Assembly (NCBI GenBank): GCA_902799245.1
Contig: CADBZY010000001.1
Location: forward strand, 62,001 to 126,000
Direction: 5' to 3'
Source: an uncultured Ruminococcus sp.
GTDB lineage: Bacteria; Bacillota; Clostridia; Oscillospirales; Acutalibacteraceae
DNA length: 64,000 nt
The position numbers and the translations under genes were made by a program. This document shows positions 24,846-33,215 of the stretch, piece by piece. Positions within the stretch are counted from its first letter, which is position 1; each line of letters opens with the position of its first letter. The notes under the pieces are model-generated. The model saw nothing but the letters and a program-made list of their open reading frames with translations, had not been told where the DNA came from and ran no database searches.

Positions 24846-25544
24846 CTATGCTTCCCACTTGTAGCCGAGACCCCAGACGGTGACGATGTGGCGGGGAGAG
24901 GAGGGCTTTTCCTCGATCTTCATGCGGAGACGGCGGATGTTGACGTCTACAATCTTTTCCTCGCCGAAGAAGCCGTCGCCCCAGACGTGCTTGAGAATGT
25001 CGTCGCGGCTGAGGGCTGTGCGCGGGTTGGAGAAAAAGTATTCCATGATCTGGAATTCCACCTGCGTCAGTTCCACTAACTCACCGTTCTTGCTGAGCGC
25101 GCGGTTGCGGAGGTTGAGCACGAAGTTGCCGGAGCGCAGTTCCTCACGGAAGGAGCGGTCGCTGCTTTCGCTGAGCGCAACGCGGCGGTGAAGCGCGTCG
25201 ACTCTTGCCATCAGTTCGCTCGGGCTGAACGGCTTGGTGATATAATCGTCCGCGCCGTTCATCAGGCCGTTTACCTTGTCCATCTCCTGCGACTTGGCGG
25301 TGAGCATGATAATGCCTAAATTGCTGTTGCGTTTGCGGAGCTCACGGCAGACTGAAATGCCGTCCATACCGGGCATCATAACGTCCAGCAGCGCGATGTC
25401 AAAGTCGCCGTTTGACTTGTCGTAAGCCTCCACCGCGTCGCTGCCGTTGTTAACGTCAAAAACATCATATCCAGATCGTTTGAGATTGATAACCACAAAT
25501 TCTCTGATAGCGTCCTCGTCCTCTGCTACAAGTATTTTTTTCAT
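24846..25544 (-). CDS. OmpR/PhoB-type response regulator
   Basis: Two-component response regulator, 232 residues. Receiver domain (1-120) with acidic pocket AEDEDA, phosphoacceptor Asp in IALLDVMMPGMDG, Thr in IMLTAKS and Lys in YITKPFSP. The C-terminal winged-helix domain (about 135-230) has VDVNIRRLRMKIEEKP and VWGLGYKWE. Full length and intact. It is first on this strand, followed by a repeat element, the GyrI-like gene and the histidine kinase at 22411-24021, which is the probable partner. Confidence 0.95.
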   Translation of the reverse strand: MKKILVAEDEDAIREFVVINLKRSGYDVFDVNNGSDAVEAYDKSNGDFDIALLDVMMPGMDGISVCRELRKRNSNLGIIMLTAKSQEMDKVNGLMNGADDYITKPFSPSELMARVDALHRRVALSESSDRSFREELRSGNFVLNLRNRALSKNGELVELTQVEFQIMEYFFSNPRTALSRDDILKHVWGDGFFGEEKIVDVNIRRLRMKIEEKPSSPRHIVTVWGLGYKWEA

Positions 25545-25630
25545 CTGAGATCGTCCTTTCTGAAAGTCAAGAGAGTATGAATATCTTAATTGAATGGATA
25601 ATATTGCAATAAAATGAAAACCGGAAATAA

Positions 25631-27007
25631 TCAGATCAATGAAAAAGCCGATACAACCGTTTTCTGATCAATTAACGTCTGATCGCTGGAGAAAAGCGCG
25701 GCGCAGACGGTTTCGTCGGTGCTGTTCAGCACCACCGCAAATTTCGGATCGTGTTTGTCCTCTTTCCATTCGTTCTGCGTGAATACCTTAATGCGGAAAA
25801 GCTCCTCACTGAAGGCAAAGCGGTCTTTTTTGTACCGATAGAAGTAGAGAATCCGGTTTTTTTCGTCAAGACGGCAGGTGACCTTGCCGTTCCACGCAGA
25901 CTGCCATGTGATACTGTAGCCTTCCGAGAGATTGATGATATTCTTCTTTTTGTTGAGGAAGGTGTAACCCTTTGCGCCGAAATCGACGTTGTACCACAGC
26001 GTCAGATACATGGGGGATTCGGATGTGTGGTCGTAGCCCGGCAGATATTCCGTCACGGGAATATCCATAACGCTGTCGGAATCAATGTCACGCGAAGTGA
26101 TGTTGACATTTCGCACGGTGTTGAGCACGGCCTGTTCCTCCGGGTCGTAGAATGGCGCTTCTAAGTCGCCGTTCACGCTGTTCCAGTAGACGTACTCTGT
26201 CACCATGGTGGAATTGTCCTTGTAACCGTCGAGCACCACGCCGAAGATCTTGTCGTCGGTCAGCTTGGCCACTTTTGCCTCCGCGTAGTAAAGCACATGT
26301 CCGTCAAGTTGTGCGGTGTCGGTAACGCTCATGGTGAAGGCATTGTCAACGCCCCTGTGACATTCAATCAGCTTTGCAGTCGCTGTCACTTCGGAAAGAT
26401 TGATATAGGAGGCAATGATTTCATCGGAGCCGTCGTTGTCAAAATCGAAGAGCTGCATGTCGGTATAGGCAACCGAAATATTCGCGCCCTTGGATTCGGA
26501 ATACTCTTTTACGTCGATGGCGGTGAGTGTGTTGTCCTGCAGGCTGTAGGCGGATATAATATTCAGACCGCTGCTGTAGATCGTCCAGCCGACAATGATT
26601 TCGTTTCTGCCGTCACAGTTAATATCGCCGAACAGAACGCGGTCAATCTCGCCGCCTTCGCCTTCCTTTTTCGAGATGAACTGCCATTCACCGTTGTCCT
26701 TCGAGAGCAGCGCCAGCGAGATGGGTTTTGTCTCGTCCTGCCGGTAAAATACAAGGGCGTCATTCCTGCCGTCGCCCGTCAGATCAGTCCGGACAATGGC
26801 AGAGCGGTAGCTGCCGCTCTTGGGATATTTCAGCGTGAAGCTGCCGAGGCTCTTTGTCAGCTCCTCCTGAATATTCCGATCCTCACCGGCGGGATAGGGC
26901 GGGCGCATGAGCTGACGGTCGCCGCCGAAGAACTGAGCGTCGCAGCCGCACAGAAGCATCACCGCTATTACCGGCGTCAATAATTTAGCCAAAGCGGGAA
27001 ATCGCAT
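25631..27007 (-). CDS. FG-GAP/VCBS-repeat lipoprotein
   Basis: Predicted exported lipoprotein of 458 residues with no known function. The signal peptide ends in a lipobox-like LLCGC (Cys at about residue 21). The mature part has several FG-GAP/integrin-type calcium loops: VRTDLTGDGRNDALVF, GDINCDGRNEIIVGW, FDFDNDGSDEIIA and SRDIDSDSVMDIPV, spaced as in a beta-propeller. GGAGG lies before ATG 27007; an upstream in-frame start is not supported. An 18-base perfect palindrome lies in its promoter region. The protein probably sits on the outer face of the membrane and binds a ligand or protein, which is inference. Confidence 0.88.
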   Translation of the reverse strand: MRFPALAKLLTPVIAVMLLCGCDAQFFGGDRQLMRPPYPAGEDRNIQEELTKSLGSFTLKYPKSGSYRSAIVRTDLTGDGRNDALVFYRQDETKPISLALLSKDNGEWQFISKKEGEGGEIDRVLFGDINCDGRNEIIVGWTIYSSGLNIISAYSLQDNTLTAIDVKEYSESKGANISVAYTDMQLFDFDNDGSDEIIASYINLSEVTATAKLIECHRGVDNAFTMSVTDTAQLDGHVLYYAEAKVAKLTDDKIFGVVLDGYKDNSTMVTEYVYWNSVNGDLEAPFYDPEEQAVLNTVRNVNITSRDIDSDSVMDIPVTEYLPGYDHTSESPMYLTLWYNVDFGAKGYTFLNKKKNIINLSEGYSITWQSAWNGKVTCRLDEKNRILYFYRYKKDRFAFSEELFRIKVFTQNEWKEDKHDPKFAVVLNSTDETVCAALFSSDQTLIDQKTVVSAFSLI

Positions 27008-27048
27008 GATAAAAACCTCCGTGAATAGCATTGCGTAAAAAACATATA

Positions 27049-27095
27049 TAATATGATAACATATGTTATCAGAAAATTCCAGAACAACTCGTTAA
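27049..27095 (-). promoter_or_regulatory. Palindromic operator candidate in lipoprotein promoter
   Basis: TGATAACATATGTTATCA is an 18-base perfect palindrome at 27054-27071. On the minus strand it lies immediately before TATTAT (a -10-like box) and after TTTTCT (a poor -35), i.e. it fills the spacer. That position is typical for a repressor or an activator that distorts the spacer. Confidence 0.5.
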
Positions 27096-27140
27096 TTTTT
27101 TTACAAATACTGAGAATTCTCTTTTTGGGATGAAAATAAT

Positions 27141-27181
27141 CCGCTGCCGAGCCTGTGGTATTTACCCAAGCCCGACAGCGG
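27141..27181 (-). terminator. Hairpin downstream of the purine permease gene
   Basis: CCGCTG-CCGAGC (27141-27152) pairs with GCCCGACAGCGG (27170-27181) with two mismatches; on the minus strand it is followed by ATTATTTTC. Plausible terminator. Confidence 0.6.
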
Positions 27182-27190
27182 CACTATTTA

Positions 27191-28561
27191 TCAAAGATAG
27201 AAATAATTCAATCCGAAAAAGAAAGCAACAACTATTTCAATGGGTTTGATTGCTTTTAGCTTGAATATGCATACATTGACAATGACGTGAAACAGGATTC
27301 CGAGTGCAATACCGTCGACAATAGAGGAAGTAACGGGGATAAGCAGAATGGTAAGCAGCGCCGGAATTCCTTCGCCTATGTCCCCGCAGTCGATCTCCTT
27401 GACTGCGCCGAGCATGGTAAAGCCTATGTAAATCATGACGCAGGCGGTCAGCGCGGGAGGTATGTAATTGGCGACCGGAACAAAGAACGCGGCCAGCAGG
27501 AAGAGAAGCCCGGCGGTAACAGAGGTCAGCCCGGACTTGCCCTGTGCGCAGATGCCGGCGACGGATTCCGGGGCAATCGAAAGCGTTGGGCAGCCGAACA
27601 TCGTTCCGGCAAAGGAGGAAACGGAACTTGCGGTAAGCGTATTCTTCAACGCGCCGAAATTGCCATTGTCGTCAAACTTCCCGTGGTTTTTGGCAATAGC
27701 GTAAGTCACGCCGACCGAATCTGTCATATTGAACACCGCGCAGACGATGGCCGAAATGATCAGAATCAACACGGCTTTCAGAGAATGATCCGTTTTCCCG
27801 ATCAGTTGTCCTATCCCGATAGTGAAGTTTTTTAGCAATCCCTCGTGGTACCATGTGCCGAAATGAGGGTTGAACTCTCCGAGTTTAATCCGGATTGACA
27901 GCAGATCGCGCAAATGCGGTATATGTCCGCCTGTGAATACCAGTATACAGGACGCTATTATTCCGAAGAAGGGAGGTGAGGGCATCCCTATTTTTTTGCA
28001 CCAGCCGATAACGATCAGACCCACGAACAACACAATAATCGGAAATATGTCAGTTTTTCTGTAGGACAGTTCGCCTATCTTCCATATGTTGGTTTCGTCT
28101 TTCACAAGAATTCCCGCGTTTTGCAGCCCGACCATTGCGATGTACAGACCGATGCCGGCAGAAATGCCGTTTTTCATACTGCCGGATAAAGTGTTGAAAA
28201 CAGAGCTTCCTATTCCGGTAAAAGTCAAAGCCAGTAAGAATAATCCTGAAACTGTAGTGATCACCATTGCCTCATGGTAAGATAAATTCATATCCGTCAT
28301 CAGAGCCGATGAGAAGAACACGGTCATGCCGACGCTTGGCACCACGACAAACGGCTGTTTAGACCAGATTCCCATAATGATGCAGCCAAAAAAGCAGGCA
28401 ATGCACATTCCTATATAGATTGTATCCGTTGTTACCCCTCTGCCGCCGATTAATCCCGGACACACCGACAGAAGATAGCTCATGGTGAAAAACGAAGTGA
28501 ACCCCGCCAGTATTTCCGTGATAAAATTGGTGTTGTTACCCTGTAAATCGAAAATCTTCAT
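27191..28561 (-). CDS. NCS2 family purine permease (AzgA/PbuG type)
   Basis: Proton-coupled uptake of adenine, guanine or hypoxanthine is the known activity of this branch of the NCS2 family. The 456-residue protein is very hydrophobic with about 12-14 membrane segments. It opens with the AzgA-like TEILAGFTSFFTMSYLLSV, has VVVPSVGMTVFFSSAL and the substrate-site region GCPTLSIAPESVAGICAQGKSGLTS. FVPVANYIPPALTACVMIYI near the C-terminus is also typical. AAGGAAGG precedes ATG 28561. A good promoter lies upstream; I found no purine riboswitch there. Which purine is carried is not decidable. Confidence 0.93.
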   Translation of the reverse strand: MKIFDLQGNNTNFITEILAGFTSFFTMSYLLSVCPGLIGGRGVTTDTIYIGMCIACFFGCIIMGIWSKQPFVVVPSVGMTVFFSSALMTDMNLSYHEAMVITTVSGLFLLALTFTGIGSSVFNTLSGSMKNGISAGIGLYIAMVGLQNAGILVKDETNIWKIGELSYRKTDIFPIIVLFVGLIVIGWCKKIGMPSPPFFGIIASCILVFTGGHIPHLRDLLSIRIKLGEFNPHFGTWYHEGLLKNFTIGIGQLIGKTDHSLKAVLILIISAIVCAVFNMTDSVGVTYAIAKNHGKFDDNGNFGALKNTLTASSVSSFAGTMFGCPTLSIAPESVAGICAQGKSGLTSVTAGLLFLLAAFFVPVANYIPPALTACVMIYIGFTMLGAVKEIDCGDIGEGIPALLTILLIPVTSSIVDGIALGILFHVIVNVCIFKLKAIKPIEIVVAFFFGLNYFYL

Positions 28562-28597
28562 GATTTTTCCTTCCTTTTTCGGAATTCATTAATTGTA

Positions 28598-28626
28598 ATT
28601 ATACTACATATTTGCGGGAAAATCAA
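28598..28626 (-). promoter_or_regulatory. Promoter of purine permease
   Basis: Minus-strand TTGATT (28621-28626), 17-base spacer, TATAAT (28598-28603). Confidence 0.75.
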
Positions 28627-28677
28627 CAGATTTTTTGTCTGCTTAATGATGACGGGTGAATTAAATGAAAAAAGGTA

Positions 28678-28707
28678 TTGAATTATTCCAATCGGTTGTG
28701 GTATAAT
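28678..28707 (+). promoter_or_regulatory. Promoter of the SUF-like pair
   Basis: TTGAAT (28678-28683), 18-base spacer, TATAAT (28702-28707), 37 bases before the ATPase start. Confidence 0.65.
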
Positions 28708-28744
28708 ATTCGTTAAAGTATTGACAAAAGGAAGATCAGAATAA

Positions 28745-29455
28745 ATGCTGGAAATCAAAAATCTGTCTTATGTCACGCCTGAGGGCAAAATAATCCTCGA
28801 TGACATCAATCTGACTGTAGATAAAAAATTTGTCGCCATAACAGGCCCCAACGGAAGCGGCAAATCCACGCTGGCCAAGATCATTGCGGGCATTATCACA
28901 CCAACCAAGGGCAGCATTACACTGGACGGTGTCGATCTGACGAATATGTCGGTTACGGAACGCGCACGCAGCGGCGTGAGTTTCGCCTTTCAGCAGCCGG
29001 TGCGATTCAAGGGCATCACTGTCATGGACATCATTTCGATAGCGGCGGGACGCGAGCTGTCGCTCGACGAAGCGTGTGAGTATCTGTCCGAAGTGGGACT
29101 TTGCGCGAGGGACTACATTAACCGCGAGATCAACGAATCCCTTTCCGGCGGTGAGCTTAAGCGCATCGAGATCGCGACGGCGTTCGCACGCTCGACCAAG
29201 CTGACGATTTTTGACGAGCCGGAGGCGGGGATTGACCTGTGGAGCTTCCAGAGCCTTATCAAGGTGTTTGAAAGAATGTACGAAAAGACAAACGGCAGCA
29301 TTATGATTATCTCCCATCAGGAGCGTATTCTTTCTTTCTCCGAGCAGATCATTCTGCTGAAAGGCGGTACAATCGCCGCTGTGGGCGGAAAGAGTGATAT
29401 TCTCCCTCATCTGATGAACGGCGATCTGAAATTTGAATGTGCAAGGAGGGCGTGA
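28745..29455 (+). CDS. SufC-like Fe-S assembly ATPase (SmsC type)
   Basis: Cytoplasmic ABC ATPase that works with SufB/SufD-type scaffold proteins in iron-sulfur cluster assembly. The 236-residue protein has Walker A GPNGSGKST, Q-loop AFQQPVRFKG, signature ESLSGGELKR and Walker B LTIFDEPEAGID, then the switch His in ISHQERIL. The EPEAGID form, instead of the usual EPTSGLD, is typical of this SufC-like branch. AAGGAAG precedes ATG 28745. The next gene is a single SufB/SufD-like protein four bases downstream, and no sufS, sufU or second SufB/D is adjacent, which matches the minimal two-gene SMS arrangement. Confidence 0.9.
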   Translation: MLEIKNLSYVTPEGKIILDDINLTVDKKFVAITGPNGSGKSTLAKIIAGIITPTKGSITLDGVDLTNMSVTERARSGVSFAFQQPVRFKGITVMDIISIAAGRELSLDEACEYLSEVGLCARDYINREINESLSGGELKRIEIATAFARSTKLTIFDEPEAGIDLWSFQSLIKVFERMYEKTNGSIMIISHQERILSFSEQIILLKGGTIAAVGGKSDILPHLMNGDLKFECARRA

Positions 29456-29459
29456 GGAA

Positions 29460-30395
29460 ATGAACGGATTGAATATCAGCAGCGACAAGCTCAGTATGCT
29501 GAGCAAGATCAACGTGATGGCGGAGAATCTCACAGGCGCGTTCAGCCTCAGAGTGGACGGCAGTCCCTACGCCAAAGGCTCCAGCCCGAATGTCACCATC
29601 TCCGCCAAAAAGGATCTTCCCGGAATAGACATACGTGTAAAGGACGGCACTGTGGGCGAAAAGATTCACATCCCCGTCATACTCACACAGAGCGGTATCA
29701 AGGATCTGGTCTACAACGATTTTTATATAGGCGAAAACTGCGATATAGAGATCGTCGCGGGCTGCGGCATACACAATCACGGTCACGAGGACAGCGCCCA
29801 CGACGGTATTCACTCCTTCCACATCGGGAAGAATTCGCGGGTGTATTATTCTGAAAAGCACTACGGCGAGAATGCCCCGGAGAGCGGAAAGAACATCATG
29901 AATCCCACCACCATCATCGACATTGCCGAGGGCGGATATATGGAGATGGACACGGTGCAGATTCAGGGGGTTGACAACACAATCCGAACCACCAAGGGCA
30001 AACTCGGGGACAAGGCTACCCTGAAAATAACCGAGAGAATCATGACCGACGGCGACCAGTACGCCGAAACACGGTTCGAGGTAGACCTTGACGGGGAGGA
30101 GTCCGGAACACACGTCATTTCCCGCTCGGTTGCGAGGGAAAACAGCAAGCAGCTCTATGTTTCCAATGTCAACGGCAACAACAAATGCTCCGGACACACG
30201 GAATGCGACGCGATTATCATGGATGCCGCCTCCGTCAGCGCCGTGCCGAAAATCAGCGCGAATTCCACCGACGCTTCTCTGATTCATGAGGCGGCCATCG
30301 GCAAGATCGCCGGTGAACAGCTCATCAAGCTCATGACCCTCGGACTCACCGAAAAGGAAGCCGAGGATAAAATCATCAACGGTTTTATTCAGTAG
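29460..30395 (+). CDS. SufB/SufD-like scaffold protein (SmsB type)
   Basis: Scaffold partner of the upstream SufC-like ATPase, 311 residues, much shorter than SufB (about 465-490) and SufD (about 420). The beta-helix core is followed by the conserved C-terminal region: NNKCSGHTECDAIIMD, then LIHEAAIGKIAGEQLIKLM and GLTEKEAEDKIINGFI, equivalent to the SufB/SufD end with its ATPase-binding helices. The cysteines in NKCSGHTEC and the HEA motif are candidate cluster-site residues. A His-rich loop GIHNHGHEDSAHDGIHSFH in the middle is noteworthy. ATG 29460 follows GTGAGGA. Together with SmsC it fits the SMS (SUF-like minimal) system; the assignment rests on size and gene order. Confidence 0.87.
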   Translation: MNGLNISSDKLSMLSKINVMAENLTGAFSLRVDGSPYAKGSSPNVTISAKKDLPGIDIRVKDGTVGEKIHIPVILTQSGIKDLVYNDFYIGENCDIEIVAGCGIHNHGHEDSAHDGIHSFHIGKNSRVYYSEKHYGENAPESGKNIMNPTTIIDIAEGGYMEMDTVQIQGVDNTIRTTKGKLGDKATLKITERIMTDGDQYAETRFEVDLDGEESGTHVISRSVARENSKQLYVSNVNGNNKCSGHTECDAIIMDAASVSAVPKISANSTDASLIHEAAIGKIAGEQLIKLMTLGLTEKEAEDKIINGFIQ

Positions 30396-30525
30396 GCGGA
30401 TATTTTTATATTTTTTCACCACTTACCTGCTTTTTCATTTAGCAGAAATAATCATTATATTCTGCAGATGCCAATCTATACGGATTTGTTTTGTGATAGT
30501 ATTGTTATTCTGTGATTTCTGTGCA

Positions 30526-30553
30526 TTGACATTTCTTAGGAAAAATGTATAAT
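30526..30553 (+). promoter_or_regulatory. Promoter of the SAM riboswitch/metK transcript
   Basis: TTGACA (30526-30531), 16-base spacer, TATAAT (30548-30553), about 25 bases before the riboswitch. Confidence 0.85.
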
Positions 30554-30579
30554 TAGTAAGTGGTAATAGTTTTCAAATA

Positions 30580-30688
30580 CCTTATCAAGAGTGACGGAGG
30601 GTTCAGGCCCTGTGAAGTCCGGCAACCTGCCATTTTTTTCAGAAGCGGCAAGGTGCCAAATCCTGCGGCGAAAGCCGAGAGATGAGGG
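30580..30688 (+). ncRNA. SAM-I (S-box) riboswitch
   Basis: Class I SAM aptamer: P1 strands CTTATC and GATGAGG close it; core signatures AGAGTGACGGAGGG, GGCAACC and AAGGTGCCAAATCC are present in order. With the terminator at 30706-30736 it should switch off metK when SAM is abundant. Confidence 0.96.
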
Positions 30689-30705
30689 GCGAAGAGTAAT
30701 CATTT

Positions 30706-30736
30706 CCCCGGTGTCTCTCCGACGCCGGGGCTTTTT
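30706..30736 (+). terminator. Riboswitch expression-platform terminator
   Basis: CCCCGGTGTC (30706-30715) pairs with GACGCCGGGG (30721-30730), 5-base loop, then CTTTTT. It lies 17 bases after the aptamer's P1. Confidence 0.93.
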
Positions 30737-30938
30737 GCGCTCGCCATTCGGCTTGCAAAGTGAATAGTGAATAGTGAAGGAGCGCTTTGCGCCGGAATAT
30801 ATGGAATTTGCATTTGCTCGTTTTTTATGAAATTGTCGCCAATTTTCCTGATTCTTCCATATTAGCGAGCTTGCGAGCGTATATATTCCAAGGCGCGCCT
30901 TCATTAACTCCACACTCCACACTCCAAACTCCACACTC
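30737..30938 (+). repeat. Dispersed GCGCTC-heptad element, copy B, inside the metK leader
   Basis: Starts with GCGCTCGCCATTCGGC, then GTGAATA, GTGAATA, GTGAAGG (30760-30780), then AGCGCTTTGCGCCGGAATATAT. A second, inverted part follows: ATATATTCCAAGGCGCGCCTTC, then heptads CTCCACA, CTCCACA, CTCCAAA, CTCCACA (30908-30935). The two halves can fold back on each other. The element separates the riboswitch terminator from metK by about 200 bases. Confidence 0.8.
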
Positions 30939-30968
30939 AAAAAAAGGGTTCAAATCAACAAACAAAGG

Positions 30969-32174
30969 ATGAAAAAAATGCAAAACAAGAATCACTACTT
31001 ATTCACTTCGGAGTCCGTGACAGAAGGACATCCCGACAAAGTATGCGACCAGATTTCCGACGCGGTGCTCGACGCCATCTTAGAGCTGGATCCCGGCGCA
31101 CACGTCGCCTGTGAAACCACTGTGACCACCGGCTATGTTTCGGTCATGGGCGAGATCACGGCCGACTGCTATGTGGACATTCCCAAAATTGCCCGCGACG
31201 TTATTATCAATATCGGTTATGACAGCCATGAAGCCAGTTTTGACGGCAATACCTGTGCCGTTGTCACTTCCATTGACGAGCAGTCACCCGACATTGCAAT
31301 GGGCGTCAATCAGTCCAACGAGGTGCAGAACGGACTGAGCGACAGCGAGATCGATATGATCGGCGCCGGCGATCAGGGAATGATGTTCGGCTTTGCCTGC
31401 GACGAAACGGAGGAACTGATGCCGCTGCCGATTTCACTCGCTCACAAGATGGCCAAGAAGCTCACCGAGGTACGCAAGAACGGAACGGTTCCGTACCTCC
31501 AGCCGGACGGAAAGACACAGGTGACGGTGGAATACGACGAAAACGGCACGCCGGTGCGCATTGATACGGTGGTTGTTTCAACCCAGCACTCCGCAAGCGC
31601 TTCACTGAAGCAGATCCGCGAAGATGTCATCAAATATGTCATTATGCCTACACTGCCGGAAAAACTGGTGGACAGCGAACTGAAAATTTTCGTCAATCCC
31701 ACCGGAAGATTCGTTATTGGCGGGCCTCAGGGCGATTCGGGACTTACAGGACGCAAGATCATCGTCGATACATATGGCGGTTATTCCCGTCACGGCGGCG
31801 GAGCCTTCTCCGGCAAGGACCCTACCAAGGTCGACCGCTCCGGCGCGTATATGGCGAGATATATAGCCAAGAATATCGTTGCCGCCGGTCTTGCCAAAAA
31901 GTGTGAGATACAGCTCGCCTACGCGATTGGCGTGGCGCATCCGGTGTCGATATTCGTCGACACATTCGGCACGGGAAAGGTGGCCGAGAGCGTTCTTTCT
32001 GAGGCCGTCGGAAAGGTCTTTGACCTGCGTCCCGCGGCGATTATCCGCGACCTCGACCTTCGCCGGCCGATTTACAGGCAGGTGGCGGCTTACGGACACA
32101 TGGGACGCACCGACCTTAATGTGCCGTGGGAAAAGACCGACCGCGTGCAGGCGCTTCTTGACGCTGTGAAGTGA
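30969..32174 (+). CDS. metK: S-adenosylmethionine synthetase
   Basis: Makes S-adenosylmethionine from methionine and ATP; cytoplasmic. The 401-residue protein is complete: [20 protein letters not shown] at the N-terminus, the flexible-loop [16 protein letters not shown], and the phosphate-binding [15 protein letters not shown]. It ends in the normal AYGHMGR region. AAAGGA lies just before ATG 30969. It is under a SAM-I riboswitch, so it is feedback-regulated, but a repeat element sits between the switch and the gene. No promoter of its own was obvious in that gap. Confidence 0.98.
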   Translation: MKKMQNKNHYLFTSESVTEGHPDKVCDQISDAVLDAILELDPGAHVACETTVTTGYVSVMGEITADCYVDIPKIARDVIINIGYDSHEASFDGNTCAVVTSIDEQSPDIAMGVNQSNEVQNGLSDSEIDMIGAGDQGMMFGFACDETEELMPLPISLAHKMAKKLTEVRKNGTVPYLQPDGKTQVTVEYDENGTPVRIDTVVVSTQHSASASLKQIREDVIKYVIMPTLPEKLVDSELKIFVNPTGRFVIGGPQGDSGLTGRKIIVDTYGGYSRHGGGAFSGKDPTKVDRSGAYMARYIAKNIVAAGLAKKCEIQLAYAIGVAHPVSIFVDTFGTGKVAESVLSEAVGKVFDLRPAAIIRDLDLRRPIYRQVAAYGHMGRTDLNVPWEKTDRVQALLDAVK

Positions 32175-32259
32175 ATTTTTACGAATGAATAATAATATCG
32201 TAAACATCCTGATATAATAGTTTCAAAGCAACAGAAAAACACGAAACGGAATGATTGCC

Positions 32260-33186
32260 ATGACACTTCCCGCACCGCTTCAAAAGGGCGACATGGTTGC
32301 ACTTGTCGCGCCGTGTGCTCCCGTGCTGCCGGAGCGGCTCGCTTTTGCAGCAGAATTTATCGCGAGGTTAGGATATGTTCCGGTCATTTACCCTTCCTGC
32401 ACCGCCCGTCAGGGATTCCTCGCGGGAAGTGACGAGCTTCGCGCCGGCGACCTCAACAGCGCCTTTGCCAACCCGGATATACGCGCCATCGTGGTGGTTC
32501 GCGGCGGTTACGGCGGCGCCCGCCTGGCGGATCTGCTGGATTATGATGCCATCCGGGCCAACCCTAAGATTTTCACGGGTTTCAGCGACGCGACCGTGCT
32601 GCATATTCTTATCAATCAGCGCTGCGGTCTGGTGACATTTCACGCGCCCATGCCGGCGGCTGCGAACTTCCGCGACGACGAGTTTACACACAATTCTCTT
32701 GCCGATGCCCTTGCGGGCAATTGGGCTGCCGCATACGATTCATCTCACAGCGAGAGAAACGCGGGCGTGCCGCTGGAATGTGTGTTCGAAGGCAGGGGAG
32801 AGGGGCTACTCACCGGCGGCAACCTGACGATCGTCGCGCACACCGCAGGAACGCCCTATCAGCTTGACTGCCGGGAAAAGATTCTCTTTTTGGAGGACGT
32901 GGGAGAATATGCCTACGCCATTGACCGCGCAGTGCTTCACATGCGTCACAGCGGCATATTGGACGGGTGCCGCGGCATCATCATCGGCACATGGCAGGAC
33001 TGCGCTGCGCCGTCCGATATGCCGATTGCCATGACGCTGCGCAACGCGTTTGCGCCGTTGCACATCCCTGTCATTTCCGGTTTTCAATGCGGTCACAGCG
33101 TGCCGTCGACTTTTTTGCCGATGGGAATGCGCGCCGTGATGAATGCGTCTCACTACGGGTGCAGTATTGCCATTCAGGATGAATGA
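32260..33186 (+). CDS. LD-carboxypeptidase (peptidase family S66)
   Basis: Serine peptidase of the LdcA/MccF family, which removes the terminal D-Ala from tetrapeptides of recycled peptidoglycan, or cleaves related amides. The N-terminal domain holds the conserved VVRGGYGGARL and the nucleophile Ser in TGFSDATVL. The C-terminal domain holds the catalytic Glu in LFLEDVGEYAYAIDR and His in CGHSVPSTFLPMG. No signal peptide, so it is a cytoplasmic recycling enzyme. I prefer ATG 32260, with GGA nine bases upstream; ATG 32251 is possible. It starts a small group of cell-wall genes with the serine-hydrolase-like and YkuD proteins downstream. Confidence 0.93.
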   Translation: MTLPAPLQKGDMVALVAPCAPVLPERLAFAAEFIARLGYVPVIYPSCTARQGFLAGSDELRAGDLNSAFANPDIRAIVVVRGGYGGARLADLLDYDAIRANPKIFTGFSDATVLHILINQRCGLVTFHAPMPAAANFRDDEFTHNSLADALAGNWAAAYDSSHSERNAGVPLECVFEGRGEGLLTGGNLTIVAHTAGTPYQLDCREKILFLEDVGEYAYAIDRAVLHMRHSGILDGCRGIIIGTWQDCAAPSDMPIAMTLRNAFAPLHIPVISGFQCGHSVPSTFLPMGMRAVMNASHYGCSIAIQDE

Positions 33187-33215
33187 TTTGAATAATTTGA
33201 AGTCGGGTGAGAAAT

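Noticed and set aside
28562..28744. Purine riboswitch before the NCS2 permease
   Set aside because: A plain promoter is present, but I could not find the conserved three-way-junction core of a purine aptamer.
29349..30422. A 357-codon minus-strand open frame opposite the SmsB-like gene
   Set aside because: No domain or ribosome site; the plus-strand gene matches SufB/SufD over its whole length.
30760..30780. Heptad arrays as a CRISPR array
   Set aside because: Units are 7 bases with no spacers and no cas genes are present.
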